Notes under the pieces: model-generated | What the model was told of the DNA's origin: nothing | Database searches by the model: none | The model's input: only the letters and a program-made list of their open reading frames with translations | From: Amaranthus tricolor | Lineage: Eukaryota; Streptophyta; Magnoliopsida; Caryophyllales; Amaranthaceae | DNA length: 64,000 nt | Direction: 5' to 3' | Assembly (NCBI RefSeq): GCF_026212465.1 | Contig: NC_080056.1 | Span: forward strand, 17,487,606-17,551,605 | Position numbers and translations under genes: made by a program | Part shown: in pieces, positions 33,811 through 46,744 of the stretch | How positions within the stretch are numbered: position 1 is the stretch's first letter | Layout of the letters: each line of letters starts with the position of its first letter

Positions 33811-35493
33811 ATGACAAACGATCGTTCTTGGATGTATGGAAGCATTGAATCGTCGGAATTTATTGATGGCGTATTAGAATTTTGTAGTATTGCGGTTAAA
33901 CATCAAGTTAGGACGGGGGGAGTTGGTTTTTATTGCCCATGTGTCAGTTGTGGCAATGTATCAAAGGTAGATAGTGTTGATATCCTTAGGGAGCACATAC
34001 TTCGACGTGGGTTTAGGCCTCAATATCATGTTTGGGTTTGGCATGGTGAGGAGGGAGTTTACAAAGAGAAAAGTGTTGTTGAGGACGTCAATAATGTGGC
34101 CGATGTCAATGAGGATGTAGTAGATCATGTTGATGGGTATGAGACAGATGAAGAGAATGTCGATGAGGATGTGGATCGTGTTGATGAGATGATGGAGGGA
34201 GTCGAGGATGAGTTAGGAAAACGTCCTCGTGTTTTTGACTTGTTGACAGAGGCTTCTCAAAAGCCTTTGTACCCTGGATGTACAAAGTTCACCAAACTAA
34301 CAGCAGTGTTGACAATTTTCAACATTAAGTCAAAGTTCAATTGGAGTGACGCTAGTTTCACAATGTTATTAGAAGCGTTAGGTGAGTTGCCATCTGAGGG
34401 AAATGAACTTCCAAAGTCGACATATTATGCCAAAAAGCTCATGTGTCCTTTCGGCTTAGAGTACCAGAAGATTCATGCATGTCCGAATGATTGTGTGGTG
34501 TATCGGAATGAAAACGAGAACTTAGAAGAGTGTCCTAGGTGTGGGTTATCGCGCTACAAGCGTAAAGGGGCTCGGGATGCTAAAGGGCCCCCGGCTAAGG
34601 TATTGTGGTATCTTCCAATAATACCTAGATTCAAGCGCTTGTTTTCTATAAAGAAAGATGCGTTAAATTTGAGGTGGCATGCAGATAGGGTGAAGAAAGG
34701 TCACTTGCTCACACATCCATCTGATTCTCCGGAGTGGAAGAGTATTGATAGGTTGCATAAGACTTTTGGGGATGAGGTTCGTAATTTAAGGCTCGGACTG
34801 TGTACGGATGGAATGAACCCGTTCGGCAATCTTAGTTCTCAACATAGTACTTGGCCGGTACTTTTAGTGATCTATAATTTGCCACCTTGGTTGTGTATGA
34901 AGCGTAAGTACATAATGCTTTCGCTTCTTATCTCGGGTCCTAAACAACCTAGCAATGACATAGATGTGTATCTTGCACCTCTCGTTGAGGATTTGAGAAA
35001 GATGTGGGATGAAGGCGTTTCAGTGTTTGATGCATATGCTAATGAGGAGTTCACCTTGCGTGCAATGCTTTTATGCACCGTTAATGATTTTCCGGCATAT
35101 GGCAACTTATCGGGGTATAAGAACAAAGGGAAGAAAGCATGCCCGATATGTATCGATGACATGGAATCCACGTGGATTCCTAAGTGCAAACACGTATTCA
35201 TGCACCATCGAAAGTTCCTCCCACGAGACCACCAATATCGTAAGAAGAAGAAGTTGTTCAATGGGGAGGTTGAGGACCGTGTAGCTCGTCGACCGTTGAC
35301 CGGTTATGAGGTTTATGAACAGGTTAAGGGAGTTGAGACTGTATTTGGTAAAACGGTGCAAGTGCAAGGAGGTGAAGGCCGATTATGGAAAAAAGAATCA
35401 ATCTTTTAGAAGCTTCCATATTGGAGAGATCTACAGGTTAGGCATTGTCTTGACGTTATGCATATAGAGAAAAATGTATGCGATGCCATACTC
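33811..35493 (+). pseudogene. TNPD-type (tnp2) CACTA transposase, N-terminal half
   Basis: Start chosen at 33811 (MTNDRSWMYGSIESSEFI), because the transposase-associated domain normally begins there; an upstream in-frame Met at 33766 adds 15 residues. Domains: transposase-associated N-terminal domain, residues ~1-80, with FYCPCVSCGN and EHILRRGF; an acidic linker; then the tnp2 domain from ~residue 165 (FNIKSKFNWSDASFTMLLE, YYAKKLMCPFGLEY, HACPNDCVVYR, CPRCGLSRYK, VLWYLPIIPRFKRLF, GLCTDGMNPFG). A TAG at 35407-35409 replaces the Trp seen in CACTA-C (FWKLPYWRDL); the frame continues through LRHCLDVMHIEKNVCDAI-like sequence and is cut at 35493 by the minisatellite. The later part of the gene is missing. 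Family role: recognises and cuts CACTA ends. Confidence 0.92.
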
Positions 35494-35496
35494 GGT

Positions 35497-36000
35497 CAAA
35501 CATGGTTTATTATGCACGAAACTTGGCACACAACACTATTTGGCATATTTTATTGTGTTGAAATGGTTATACTTGATAATAATAGTCATATGCTAGAAAT
35601 TAGAAGTTAAGTTGCGATTTTATGCGTTTTTAAGCGTTTTTGTCAATTTCGCGCGTAAAGTACTCAAACTTGGTTTTTTATGCACGAAACTTGGCACACA
35701 ACACTATTTGGCATATATTATTGTGTTGAAATGGTTAGAATTGATAATAATAGTCATATGCTAGAAATTAGAAATTAATTGCGATTTTATGTGTTTTTAA
35801 GCGTTTTTGTCAATTCCGCGCGTAAAGTAGCTCAAACTTTGTTTGTTTTGCACGAAACTTGGCACACAACACTATTTGGTATATATTATTGTGTAGAAGT
35901 TGTTAGAATTGAAAATCATAGTCATATTCTAGAATTTATGTGTTAAGTTGCGATTTTATGCGTTTTTAACCGTTTTTGACACTAACTTCTATTTTCTCTT
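35497..36000 (+). repeat. 168-bp minisatellite, three copies
   Basis: Unit marker ACTTGGCACACAACACTATTTG occurs from 35521, 35689 and 35857: a period of 168 bp. The same unit, inverted, fills the protease-gene intron of CACTA-B (about 7 copies) and CACTA-C (about 10 copies). Here it precedes the protease tail exon, the same relation as in the full gene. Confidence 0.9.
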
Positions 36001-36002
36001 AG

Positions 36003-36304
36003 TGCTTTCAACAACCTCCTTCTTCCGTTGACTGCGGCTACTACGCGCTGAAGTTTATGGACGATATTATAAATTCCGTGAAGGAATTTGGAGTCGAAAA
36101 TATAGATGCCGTAAGTATTTGTTACGTTCTTAATTAAATATATTATTGGTAAAATCTAAATGTTTCTATATTAATAGCTTTTATTTTAATATTATAATAT
36201 AGGTTTTAAACGACATTCCGAGGGAAACACGCGCTTTGAGAAGTGAAGAGATGCGCGAATTAAAAGACAAGATTGCCGTGTATCTTGCTAATATTTGTCC
36301 TTGA
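36003..36304 (+). pseudogene. Last two exons of the CACTA ULP1-like (C48) protease gene
   Basis: Exon 36003-36110 starts after TTCTCTTAG and reads CFQQPPSSVDCGYYALKFMD, which holds the Gln and catalytic Cys of a C48 peptidase, and ends at a GTAAGT donor. Exon 36205-36304 (VLNDIPRETRALRSEEMREL..., ending ICP) follows an ATATAG acceptor and ends with TGA. The exons with the catalytic His and Asp are absent from this copy, so it is only a tail left by the deletion. Confidence 0.85.
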
Positions 36305-36793
36305 TAAATTGTAATTAGTATATATTGATTATTTTTTATAGTTTATTTAATGTATATATATATATATATGTACGTACATATTATATTATATATATATACG
36401 AGCGAGAGTTTATTATTACAAAGAGATTAATGTTGATTATCTATGACTATCATTGGATTAATCACTGTTATTACATTGTAATATTATTGCATTATTATAA
36501 GGATTAAACGGAAAAAGAAAAAAAAAAGAGACTTATTGCTGCGGTTTTAAGCCTGACCGCAGCAAATAATGCCACACTTATTGCTGCGGTTTTTCCCCCT
36601 GACCGCAGCAAATAACACCCATTATTTGCTGCGGTTTTAGCCCATGACCGCAGCAACTAATGCCCTTATTTGCTGCGGTTTTGAACCGCAGCATTTAAAG
36701 TAGAACATTTGCTGCTATCACTATTGCTGGGGACAAAACCGCAGCAAATAATGGCAAAAAAAACCGCAGCAAATGAGGTTTTTTCCACTAGTG

Positions 36794-36916
36794 AATGTCA
36801 ACATAAAACAAACATAATTCCAACTTACATCAAATTAAATGCTAGCTTACATCATCTAAATGCCAACTTACATCAAAGACAAAATAGGTTAGTCTCTGAA
36901 TGAAAAAATATGTCAT
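36794..36916. other. Fragment of the older repeat between CACTA-A and CACTA-B
   Basis: 123 bp containing several copies of the ~20-bp unit (CCAACTTACATCAAA...AATGC). The AAT and CAT duplications at its two ends belong to the two CACTA insertions, which therefore happened independently. Confidence 0.75.
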
Positions 36917-37283
36917 CACTAGTGGAAAAAACATCATTTGCTGCGGTTTTTTTTGCCATTATTTGCTGCGGTTTAGGCCCCCAGCAATTGTGGTAGCAGC
37001 AAATGTTTTACTTTATTTGCTGCGGTTGAAAACCGCAGCAAATATGGGCCTTATTTGCTGCGGTCATGGTCAAAAACCGCAGCAAATAACAGTCCTTATT
37101 TGCTGCGGTTTTTGGCAAGAACCGCAGCAAATACTCTTTTTTTTTTCTGTTTTATCTTTATAATAATGCAATAATAATACAATGTAATAACAGTGATTAA
37201 TCCAATGATAATCACATTAATCAACACTATAATAATGCAATAGTAATAATAAACTCTCGCTCGTATATATAATATAATATTAC

Positions 37284-37286
<3 letters not shown>

Positions 37287-37340
<54 letters not shown>
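37287..37340. repeat. (TA)n microsatellite downstream of the CACTA-B protease gene
   Basis: About 54 bp of pure TA, matched by shorter TA runs in A (36352-36370) and C (~46400). Confidence 0.9.
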
Positions 37341-37343
<3 letters not shown>

Positions 37344-38213
37344 TAAAGTATAAAAAATAATCTACTATAATTACAATTTATCAAGGACCAATATTAGCAA
37401 GATGCACGGCAATCTTGTCTTTTAATTCGCGCATCTCTTCACTTCTCAAAGGGCGTGTTTCCCTCGGAATGTCGTTTAAAACCTATATATAATATTAAAA
37501 TAAAAGATTAATATTAACATTAGATTATACCAATAATATATTTAATTAAGAACGTAACAAATTAAATACTTACGGCATCTATATTTTCGACTCCAAAGTC
37601 CTTCACGGAATTTATAATATCGTCCATAAACTTCAGCACGTAGTAGCCGCAGTCAACGGAAGAAGAAGGTTGTTGAAAGCACTAAGAGAAAATAGATGTT
37701 AGTATTAAAAACGGTTAAAAACGCATAAAATCGCAACTTAACACGTAAATTCTAGAATATGACTATGATTTTAAATTCTAAAAACTTCTACACAATAATA
37801 TATACCAAATAGTGTTGTGTGCCAAGTTTCGTGCATAACAAACCATGTTTGACCTACTTTACGCGCGAAATTGACAAAAACGCTTAAAAATCCTTAAAAT
37901 CGCAACTTAACACCTAATTTCTATCATATGACTGTTATTTTCAACTCTAACCATTTCCACACAATAATATATGCCAAATAGTGTTGTGTGCCAAGTTTCG
38001 TGCATAACAAACCATGTTTGACCTACTTTACGCGCGAAATTGACAAAAACGCTAAAAAACCCTTAAAATCGCAACTTAACACCTAATTTCTATCATATGA
38101 CTATTATTTTCAATTATAACCATTTCAACACAATATTATATGCCAAATAGTGTTGTGTGCCAAGTTTCGTGCATAACAAACCATGTTTGATCTACTTTAC
38201 GCGCGAAATTGAC

Positions 38214-38555
38214 ACAGCAGCAAACTAGTGACCAGACCACCTTGCACGACACGTGGAGACCAAACCTATGCATCCAGGACTTAGGCTAAAGTGGAAATGG
38301 AATCTTGGTACTTAGATCCAGCTATCAAGGTCCTAAAACCATTCTAACAATCCCCGTGGACTCCTAGAAGCTGAGCTGAAGGAGGGCTGCTCGACAGTTT
38401 GCTAGATCAGAATTTTGTTTGTGTTTGTGGTTGTTTCGTGTTCTTTTCATGATCATTTGTAGTTTTTGACTGTGTCATTAATCAAAGCTTACGCACAACA
38501 TTAATCCTTGCATAACCAAGGCCTTAATCAGCCCCGGTTTCGCATCAAAACCAAG
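38214..38555. repeat. Insert in the minisatellite, copy 1
   Basis: Starts CAGCAGCAAACTAGTGACC and ends near GGTTTCGCATC. Not satellite-like; contains AATGGAATCTTGGTAC. Same as 38934-39270 apart from a few changes, and by eye related to 47757-48158 and, inverted, to 10640-10910. Origin unknown; possibly a solo LTR of a small retrotransposon. Confidence 0.65.
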
Positions 38556-38933
38556 TTTGAGTACTTTACGCGCGAAAATGACAAAAATGCTTCAAAATAC
38601 TTAAAATCGCAACTTAACTTTTAATTTCTAGCATATGACTATTATTTTCAATTCTAACCATTTCAAAACAATAATATATGCCAAATAGAGTTGTGTGCCA
38701 AGTTTCGTGCATAACAAACCATGTTTGACCTACTTTACGCGCGACATTGACAAAAACACTAAAAAACCCTTAAAATCGCAACTTAACACCTAATTTCTAT
38801 CATATGACTATTATTTTCAATTCTAACATTTTCAACACAATAATATATGCCAAATAGTGTTGTGTGCCAAGTTTCGTGCATAACAAACCATGTTTGATCT
38901 ACTTTACGCGCGAAATTGACACAGCAGCAAACT

Positions 38934-39270
38934 AGTGACCAAACCACCTTGCACGACACGTGGAGACCAAACCTATGCATCCAGAACCTAGGCTAAAGTG
39001 GAAATGGAATCTTGGTACTTGGATCTAGCTATCAAGTTCCTAAAACCATTCTAACAATCCCCGTGGACTCCTAGAAGCTGAGCTGAAGGAGGGCTGCTCG
39101 ACAGTTTGCTAGATCAGAATTTTGTTTAAGTGTTTGTGGTTGTTTCGTGTTCTTTTCATGATCATTTGTAGTTTTTGACTGTGTCATTAATCAAAGCTTA
39201 CGCACAACATTAATCCTTGCATAACCAAGGCCTTAATCAGCCTCGGTTTCGCATCAAAACCAAGTTTGAG
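38934..39270. repeat. Insert in the minisatellite, copy 2
   Basis: Duplicate of 38214-38555, with differences such as AGAACCTAGG for AGGACTTAGG and an extra AAGTG. It sits at the same phase of the satellite unit, as expected for segmental duplication and not for a second independent insertion. Confidence 0.75.
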
Positions 39271-39777
39271 TACTTTACGCGCTTAATTGACAAAAACGCT
39301 TAAAAACTCTTAAAATCACAACTTAACTTCTAATTTCTAGCATATGACTATTATTTTCAATTTTAACCATTTCAAAACAATAATATATGCTAAATAGTGT
39401 TGTGTGCCAAGTTTCGTGCATAACAAACCATGTTTGACCTACTTTACGCGCGAAATTGACAAAAACTCTTAAAAATACTTTAAATCGCAACTTAACACCT
39501 AATTTCTAGCATATGACTATTATTTTCATTTCTAACCATTTCAACACAATAATATATGCCAAATAGTGTTGTGTTCCAAGTTTCGTGCATAACAAACCAT
39601 GTTTGACCTACATTACGCGCGAAATTGATAAAAACGCTTAAAAACCCTTAAAATCGCAACTTAAAATCGAATTTGTGTACCTTTCTTGCTATCCATTTTG
39701 GAAATGTGGCTCTAGATGTAGATCCCATTTGTCCACGCACTCTTTTCATTGCGCTGAAACGCATGGGAAAAGTAATA

Positions 39778-39901
<124 letters not shown>

Positions 39902-42792
39902 CACTTAATTAAATCAAATTGGTAAAATAATTAATATTACGTACGCATTCAACAACGATTTGAATCTTGTGTTGCGAGGTGGGCTTTGAGGTTTTTGTAT
40001 TGAGTCGAAGACGTGCACAGTTTTCGTTAAAGGACAAATGATCAAAAGTATCCAATGAAAACTACAAACAAAAATTTAAAATCAACAAAAAATTAGAGAT
40101 TAGGTGACTTTAAAAATCAAAAGCTAAGTTCAATTTCAATAATAAAACTTACTCTTCCCAATATGGAGCCAGAATGAATGTGTGTTTAGATGCAAGGGAG
40201 TTAGTCAAAGCAGTCTCAATGTATGCTCTGACCTGATCTGGATCATTTCTACATTTACTACCCGAAATCGACTCCGGACAAAACCATCCAATTTTTATTG
40301 GAGGTTCGCAAGAATTTAGCTCCTCGTAAGCCGCACTAAACTCACAAATAAGAGAATTTTGTTAGTAATTCGGTCATTAAAACAATTAAACGAACAACAA
40401 TGCCTAACTTGTAAGATAATGAACATCACCTCATGTAGACATGGAAAAGAGCTACGTTCAGCATCTCTCCTCTCAAAAATTGCCCGATGTCACTAGGACC
40501 AATAATTACAAACGGACTCTCTATAAAGCAGTATTGCTACTTCAGCAGGGGCAAAATGATTGGGTCCTCCTCACTTATGCGAGATGCACAATAATGCAGC
40601 CATTTGCAATCTCTTTGGACTCTTTTGCTATTTCAATTTATACAATTAAATTAGTGTGAGCATGCAATTAAAAAAATAAAAATAAATAAGGTACAAATGA
40701 TTCTTACCATGTTAGTGAATTGGACCCAAGCATATGGCCATGTGACGAAACTACCAGGACGTCTGATAGTTTCTCAAGGCTCCATGCTGGCATTGGAATT
40801 GGGAGTGAGAAATCTTCAAACCCCTTTACAATAGTCTCCACGGCTACACTGATGTGGCCACTTGTAACAGGCATTGAATGCACTGTTTGGCCCTTTTTAT
40901 TTGGCTGGGCCACACCATATGCAACCTCAGTTAAGTCGCCATCACTAGCAACACCTAACTGAGGCAGAAAAGAGAACAAGGAGTCGCCTCCTGGAAAGTG
41001 TGTCGTTTAGTATAATAAGCATCATAATAAAATATTAATTACGCGTTGCAATTTAAATTAATAAGTGCTTATATATTTAAAAACTATGTACCTGTAGCAC
41101 TGGCACCGGAGTTGGCTCCGGATTTTGAGCTGGGGTATTAATAATGAGCTGGGGTGCTACGGGGGTAATGGGTTCGGGTGTTGGCGCGACCAAATTAGAA
41201 TCCCCATGTTGACTTTCCTGATCCTCGACAATCAGGTTTGCCAAGTCCACAATGGGTGCTCCCATCTTCTGCAACACGACGGCCACCTTGGCGAGAACGT
41301 CCTTCGTAATCTCCGCTCGGAGGGTTGCTGCTTCTTCCCGCATTGCCGTTCGGGATTGAGTAGCAACACACTCTTTGCCAAATGCCTTCTATAACCCCAC
41401 GCGGACGCCTCCTTTTCCGACTACCCGCCCACTGTGGTCTTTCCCTAAGACCATATGCAATGCGTCAACATTGCCTCTTGGGGTGAACTCCCCCGTTGCT
41501 TCTTTTTCCTTCCAGCCCATCTGTTCAAATAAAAAGTGGCATATATATCAATTAGTATAAGTACATCAAAGCCAAATAATACAAAACAAATGAAGAATAT
41601 ACTTAATAATTTCAAAACTCACCACAGCATCAGCAACCTTCTTCGTTCCCGGATCTTTAATGGTAAATTTACCACTTGCATCTCGGGAATGAAGCCCGCA
41701 ATCCCAATCACGCACCCGATCTCCAGCAGGAGTATTCACGGATGCGGAGGTAGTCGTAGATAAGGGCGTGGATGAACTTTGATTGGGGTATAAACCCGCA
41801 TCCACCCACTCTTTTCGGACCTCATCGTACGTTTTCTGGCCCAAGCGATGGTAAAACTTCCTTTTGCTTGCAGAATCAGAAGCTTTACCACGCTTTTCCT
41901 AATTAATCAATAGAAATCGAATGTCATGTATTAGTTTAATGACAGAATCAAAAGAAGTAAATTCAAATTGGTAAACTATAATATAATATGAAATACTTAC
42001 AACTTCTATGAGAGTTGTTCTTTTGGCAACAAAGGCCTCCCAATCCCTTTTCGTTATGTGACCCCATATTTCGTATGGCATCTTCGAAGGTGCTTGCTCT
42101 CCACCTTCGTTTCCCGTTTTGACCTTTTTGGTCGTACGGGCACGGGTCTTCGTAATCCAGCCAGTTACTAGCTTGGATTTGAAATCTCTGAATCTTTCAG
42201 CAACAGCTGAAAGAAACACATTCTTCTTATCCTCATCGCTCTCGATGTGGAAAAGATTCTACAAAAAAAAATTTATATTTATTACTATAGATCAAATTAA
42301 TTTTAAAATGAAAATAAATGAGTAAAGATAGTAAAGTTGCTTACCACAGTATCATGCCATAGAGAGTTATTCAAACCCTCTGGAACCTCGTTCCATGCGT
42401 GCAATATGGAAAGCTTGCGGATACATAGACCCACTTGTGTTCCATATTGCCTACGCCATTTTCCGCAGGGTTGACCCAATGTATTGTATTCCAAATGCAT
42501 GGGTTCTGTGACTTTGAGGTTTTTTGTAGGACCTCGCCCTTTTCTTTTCTTACTGTTGGTAGTGGTGAAAGCATCCATTGGTGGGGCGTCTTCAGTTTCA
42601 CAATCATTGTCAATCGGTGGAGCGTCTTCAGCCATACGCTCGTATCTCACAATTTGGTCTTCTTCGCTGTTACTACTATGATGCTCATTATCCGAGGTCT
42701 CAATCTCGGGGACAATTTCGTCTCTGAATAAATGCATTGTATATCAGTACCTGAAAGAGTATGAATAGAAATATATTAGAACATAAGCTAAG

Positions 42793-42858
42793 TACGCCAT
42801 CAATAAATTCCGAGGATTCAATGCTTCCATACATCCAAGAACGATCGTTTGTCATCCT
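42793..42858 (-). pseudogene. TNPD start fragment in CACTA-B
   Basis: 22 codons, MTNDRSWMYGSIESSEFIDG and two more, identical to the CACTA-A TNPD start, then a switch to non-coding sequence that in CACTA-C precedes the second gene. It marks the left edge of the TNPD deletion. Confidence 0.85.
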
Positions 42859-43224
42859 AATTAGTGTGATTAATTGATTCAAAACAAAATTAATACACAA
42901 CTTTTAAACATATATACTAATTTATAATAAACATATTTACTAAATATGCAAATAATTAATTAACAAACCACAAACCACAATATAAATAATAAACAACAAA
43001 CCACATTCCTAAAAACATATTTACTCTAACTTTTCCAAGTGAAAATCAAGATGGTGAGAAGCTCACTAACTTAACCTTAAACAAATCACAATACATTTCA
43101 TAGTCTACTTATCATTAACAAAATTCAAGTTGCACTAATATATCGTTGATTCCCTCGACCCTTTTAATTCTACGATGATCACAAGTGGGTAGTTCTCTAA
43201 CACAACTATAACCAATTCACAATA

Positions 43225-44640
<1,416 letters not shown>

Positions 44641-44865
44641 GTTCATGAAAAACCGGAGCAATTAACGAAATTCCAAAGAGCTATTTGCTGCGGTTCGTCC
44701 TTAACCGCAGCAATTAATGAGTTTTGAAGGCTATTTGCTGCGGTCCTGCGGTTAACTGCAGCACTTATAGTTTTTTTTTTTCTTATTAATTTTCCTCTTT
44801 ATTGCTGCGAATATAAATAAACTCCAGCAAATGATGAGCAGCAAATACGTTTTCTTCCACTAGTG

Positions 44866-45978
44866 CATCCAATAAGTCATCCAAATTCTCTACTGACTCA
44901 AAATTTCTTTCCATACACTAAACCCAGATATTCAGCATCATATATAACCTTTCAAGAATATAAATTAATAGAAAATATATACAAAAACTGAAAATGAAAA
45001 AAATAAATCAACAAATAACTTAATAGAGAATATGTTTAATTACATAATATTAAACAAATAATTACAAGAACAATCATAAATATGTCAAAAGTATCTTAAA
45101 AAAAGAAAAAAATGAATAAAAAAAAATAAAGGGATCAAAACTTGTTTACCAGTGAATAAAGAAGAGCGAAGAATATGAAAAGATGAAAAAATTAATCAAA
45201 CTTGTTTGACTCAACACGTAATGGTCTTAATTTTGAGAAAATATAAGAACAAGAAGCTTGAGGATGGAGAATATATGAAAAAGAAAGGTGAAAAGGTTAA
45301 TGAAGGAAAAAGAAAACTGACATAAATAATGCACAAATAATGAGATAACTTTTTGAAATTCACAATTTCAGTTTTTAATGAAAACCCAATTTTTATTTTT
45401 TTAAAATTATATTTTATGGACTGATGAAAAATGGTCTCTTTGAGAGACCGTCTTTCATGAGAATTTGTGATATCCCCTGATGTACTGTTTGGCCTATTTT
45501 ATATCATTCATTTAAAAATTACTTACCAAAAAGATAATATAATTCTTCCTCTGGTTTTTATACTCCCTTTGTTCCTTGATGTTGTGTTTGGAACCAAACA
45601 TTTCATTTTAAATTGTAGATTTCAATTATAAAATTATAAATAATGAATTTGAGAATGTCTTAAGTGTGAGAAGTCATTCTCAAATTCACAACTTTAACTA
45701 CTTTTGAAACAATGTTGGAATTGATACAAATTCAAATTTAAATGTTTTTTCAATATACCAAATACTTAATTTAAGCCAATTTTAGATTTCAAATAAATTT
45801 TTTATTCCCTAAATATAATCTTTTATAAATTGAATATAATATTTTAATGAATAATAAATTTAATAGAGGAATACCGGTGATCGTAAACATAAAACAATAT
45901 TAAAAAATGTTAGAGGAAAAAATATGGGAACCATAACAAGTAAAATAATATTTTAACAAGTTAATGAGAAACATGTAG
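44866..45978. other. Right flank of the older element and short spacer before CACTA-C
   Basis: AT-rich. Contains the palindromic GGTCTCTTTGAGAGACCGTC at about 45430-45450, taken as the right end of the older element. A phrase ACTCCCTTTGTTCC at ~45568 resembles one end of a Stowaway MITE, but no partner end was found. No genes seen. Confidence 0.45.
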
Positions 45979-46744
45979 CACTAGAGGAAAAATCTCATTT
46001 GCTGCGGTTTTTTGGCCATTATTTACTGTGGTTTTGGCCCCAAGCAATAGTGATAGCAGCAAATGGCCTATTTTCAACCGCAGCAAAAAAAGGCATTATT
46101 TGCTGCGGTCAACACAAAACCACAACAAATAAGGAGGAGTATTTGCTACTGTCGGCCCCAAAACCGCAGCAAATACTCCTCCTTATTTGCTGCGGTTTTG
46201 TGTTGACCGCAGCAAATACTTGGTATTTTTTTTTTCTTTTTTCGTTTTATTCTAATAATAATCCAATAATAATGTACAATGTAATAACAATGATTAATCC
46301 AATAATAATCCAATGATAATCACAAATAATCACCAATAATCTCTTTGTAATAATAAACTCACGATCGTATATATAATAAAATATTATGTACGTACATATA
46401 TATATAATATACATTAAAGTCCTAAAAAATCTATACTAATTACAATTTATAAAAGACAAAAATTAGCAAGATACGCGGCAATCTTGTTTTTTAATTCGCG
46501 CATCTCTCCACTTCTCAGAGTATGCGTGTTTCACTCGGAATGTCGTAAAAAACCTATAATATAGTATAAAATTAAAAGATTAATAAACATTAGATTTTAC
46601 CAATAATAATAATTTAAGAATGTAACAAATACTTACGGCATCTATATTTTCGACTCCAAAATCCTTCACGGATTTTATAATATCGTTCATGTACTTCAGC
46701 GTGTAGTAGCCGCTATCAACGGTACTAGAAGGTTGTTGAAAGCA

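Larger units (their letters stand above)
37700..39660 (-). repeat. 169-bp intronic minisatellite of CACTA-B, with a duplicated insert
   Basis: Marker CCAAGTTTCGTGCATAAC recurs seven times (about 37821, 37990, 38159, 38697, 38867, 39406, 39576). The array is interrupted twice, at 38214-38555 and 38934-39270, by nearly identical unrelated sequence, so a block of about 720 bp (units plus insert) was duplicated as a whole. It lies between the exon ending KWIARK and the exon starting CFQQP. Confidence 0.9.

Noticed and set aside
41125..42731. Plus-strand ORFs of up to 98 codons across the CACTA-B second gene
   Set aside because: Antisense to well-supported exons with matching splice sites and conserved in CACTA-C.
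45545..45590. ACTCCCTTTGTTCC as a second Stowaway MITE
   Set aside because: Only one end is visible; no inverted partner with a TA duplication within several hundred bases.
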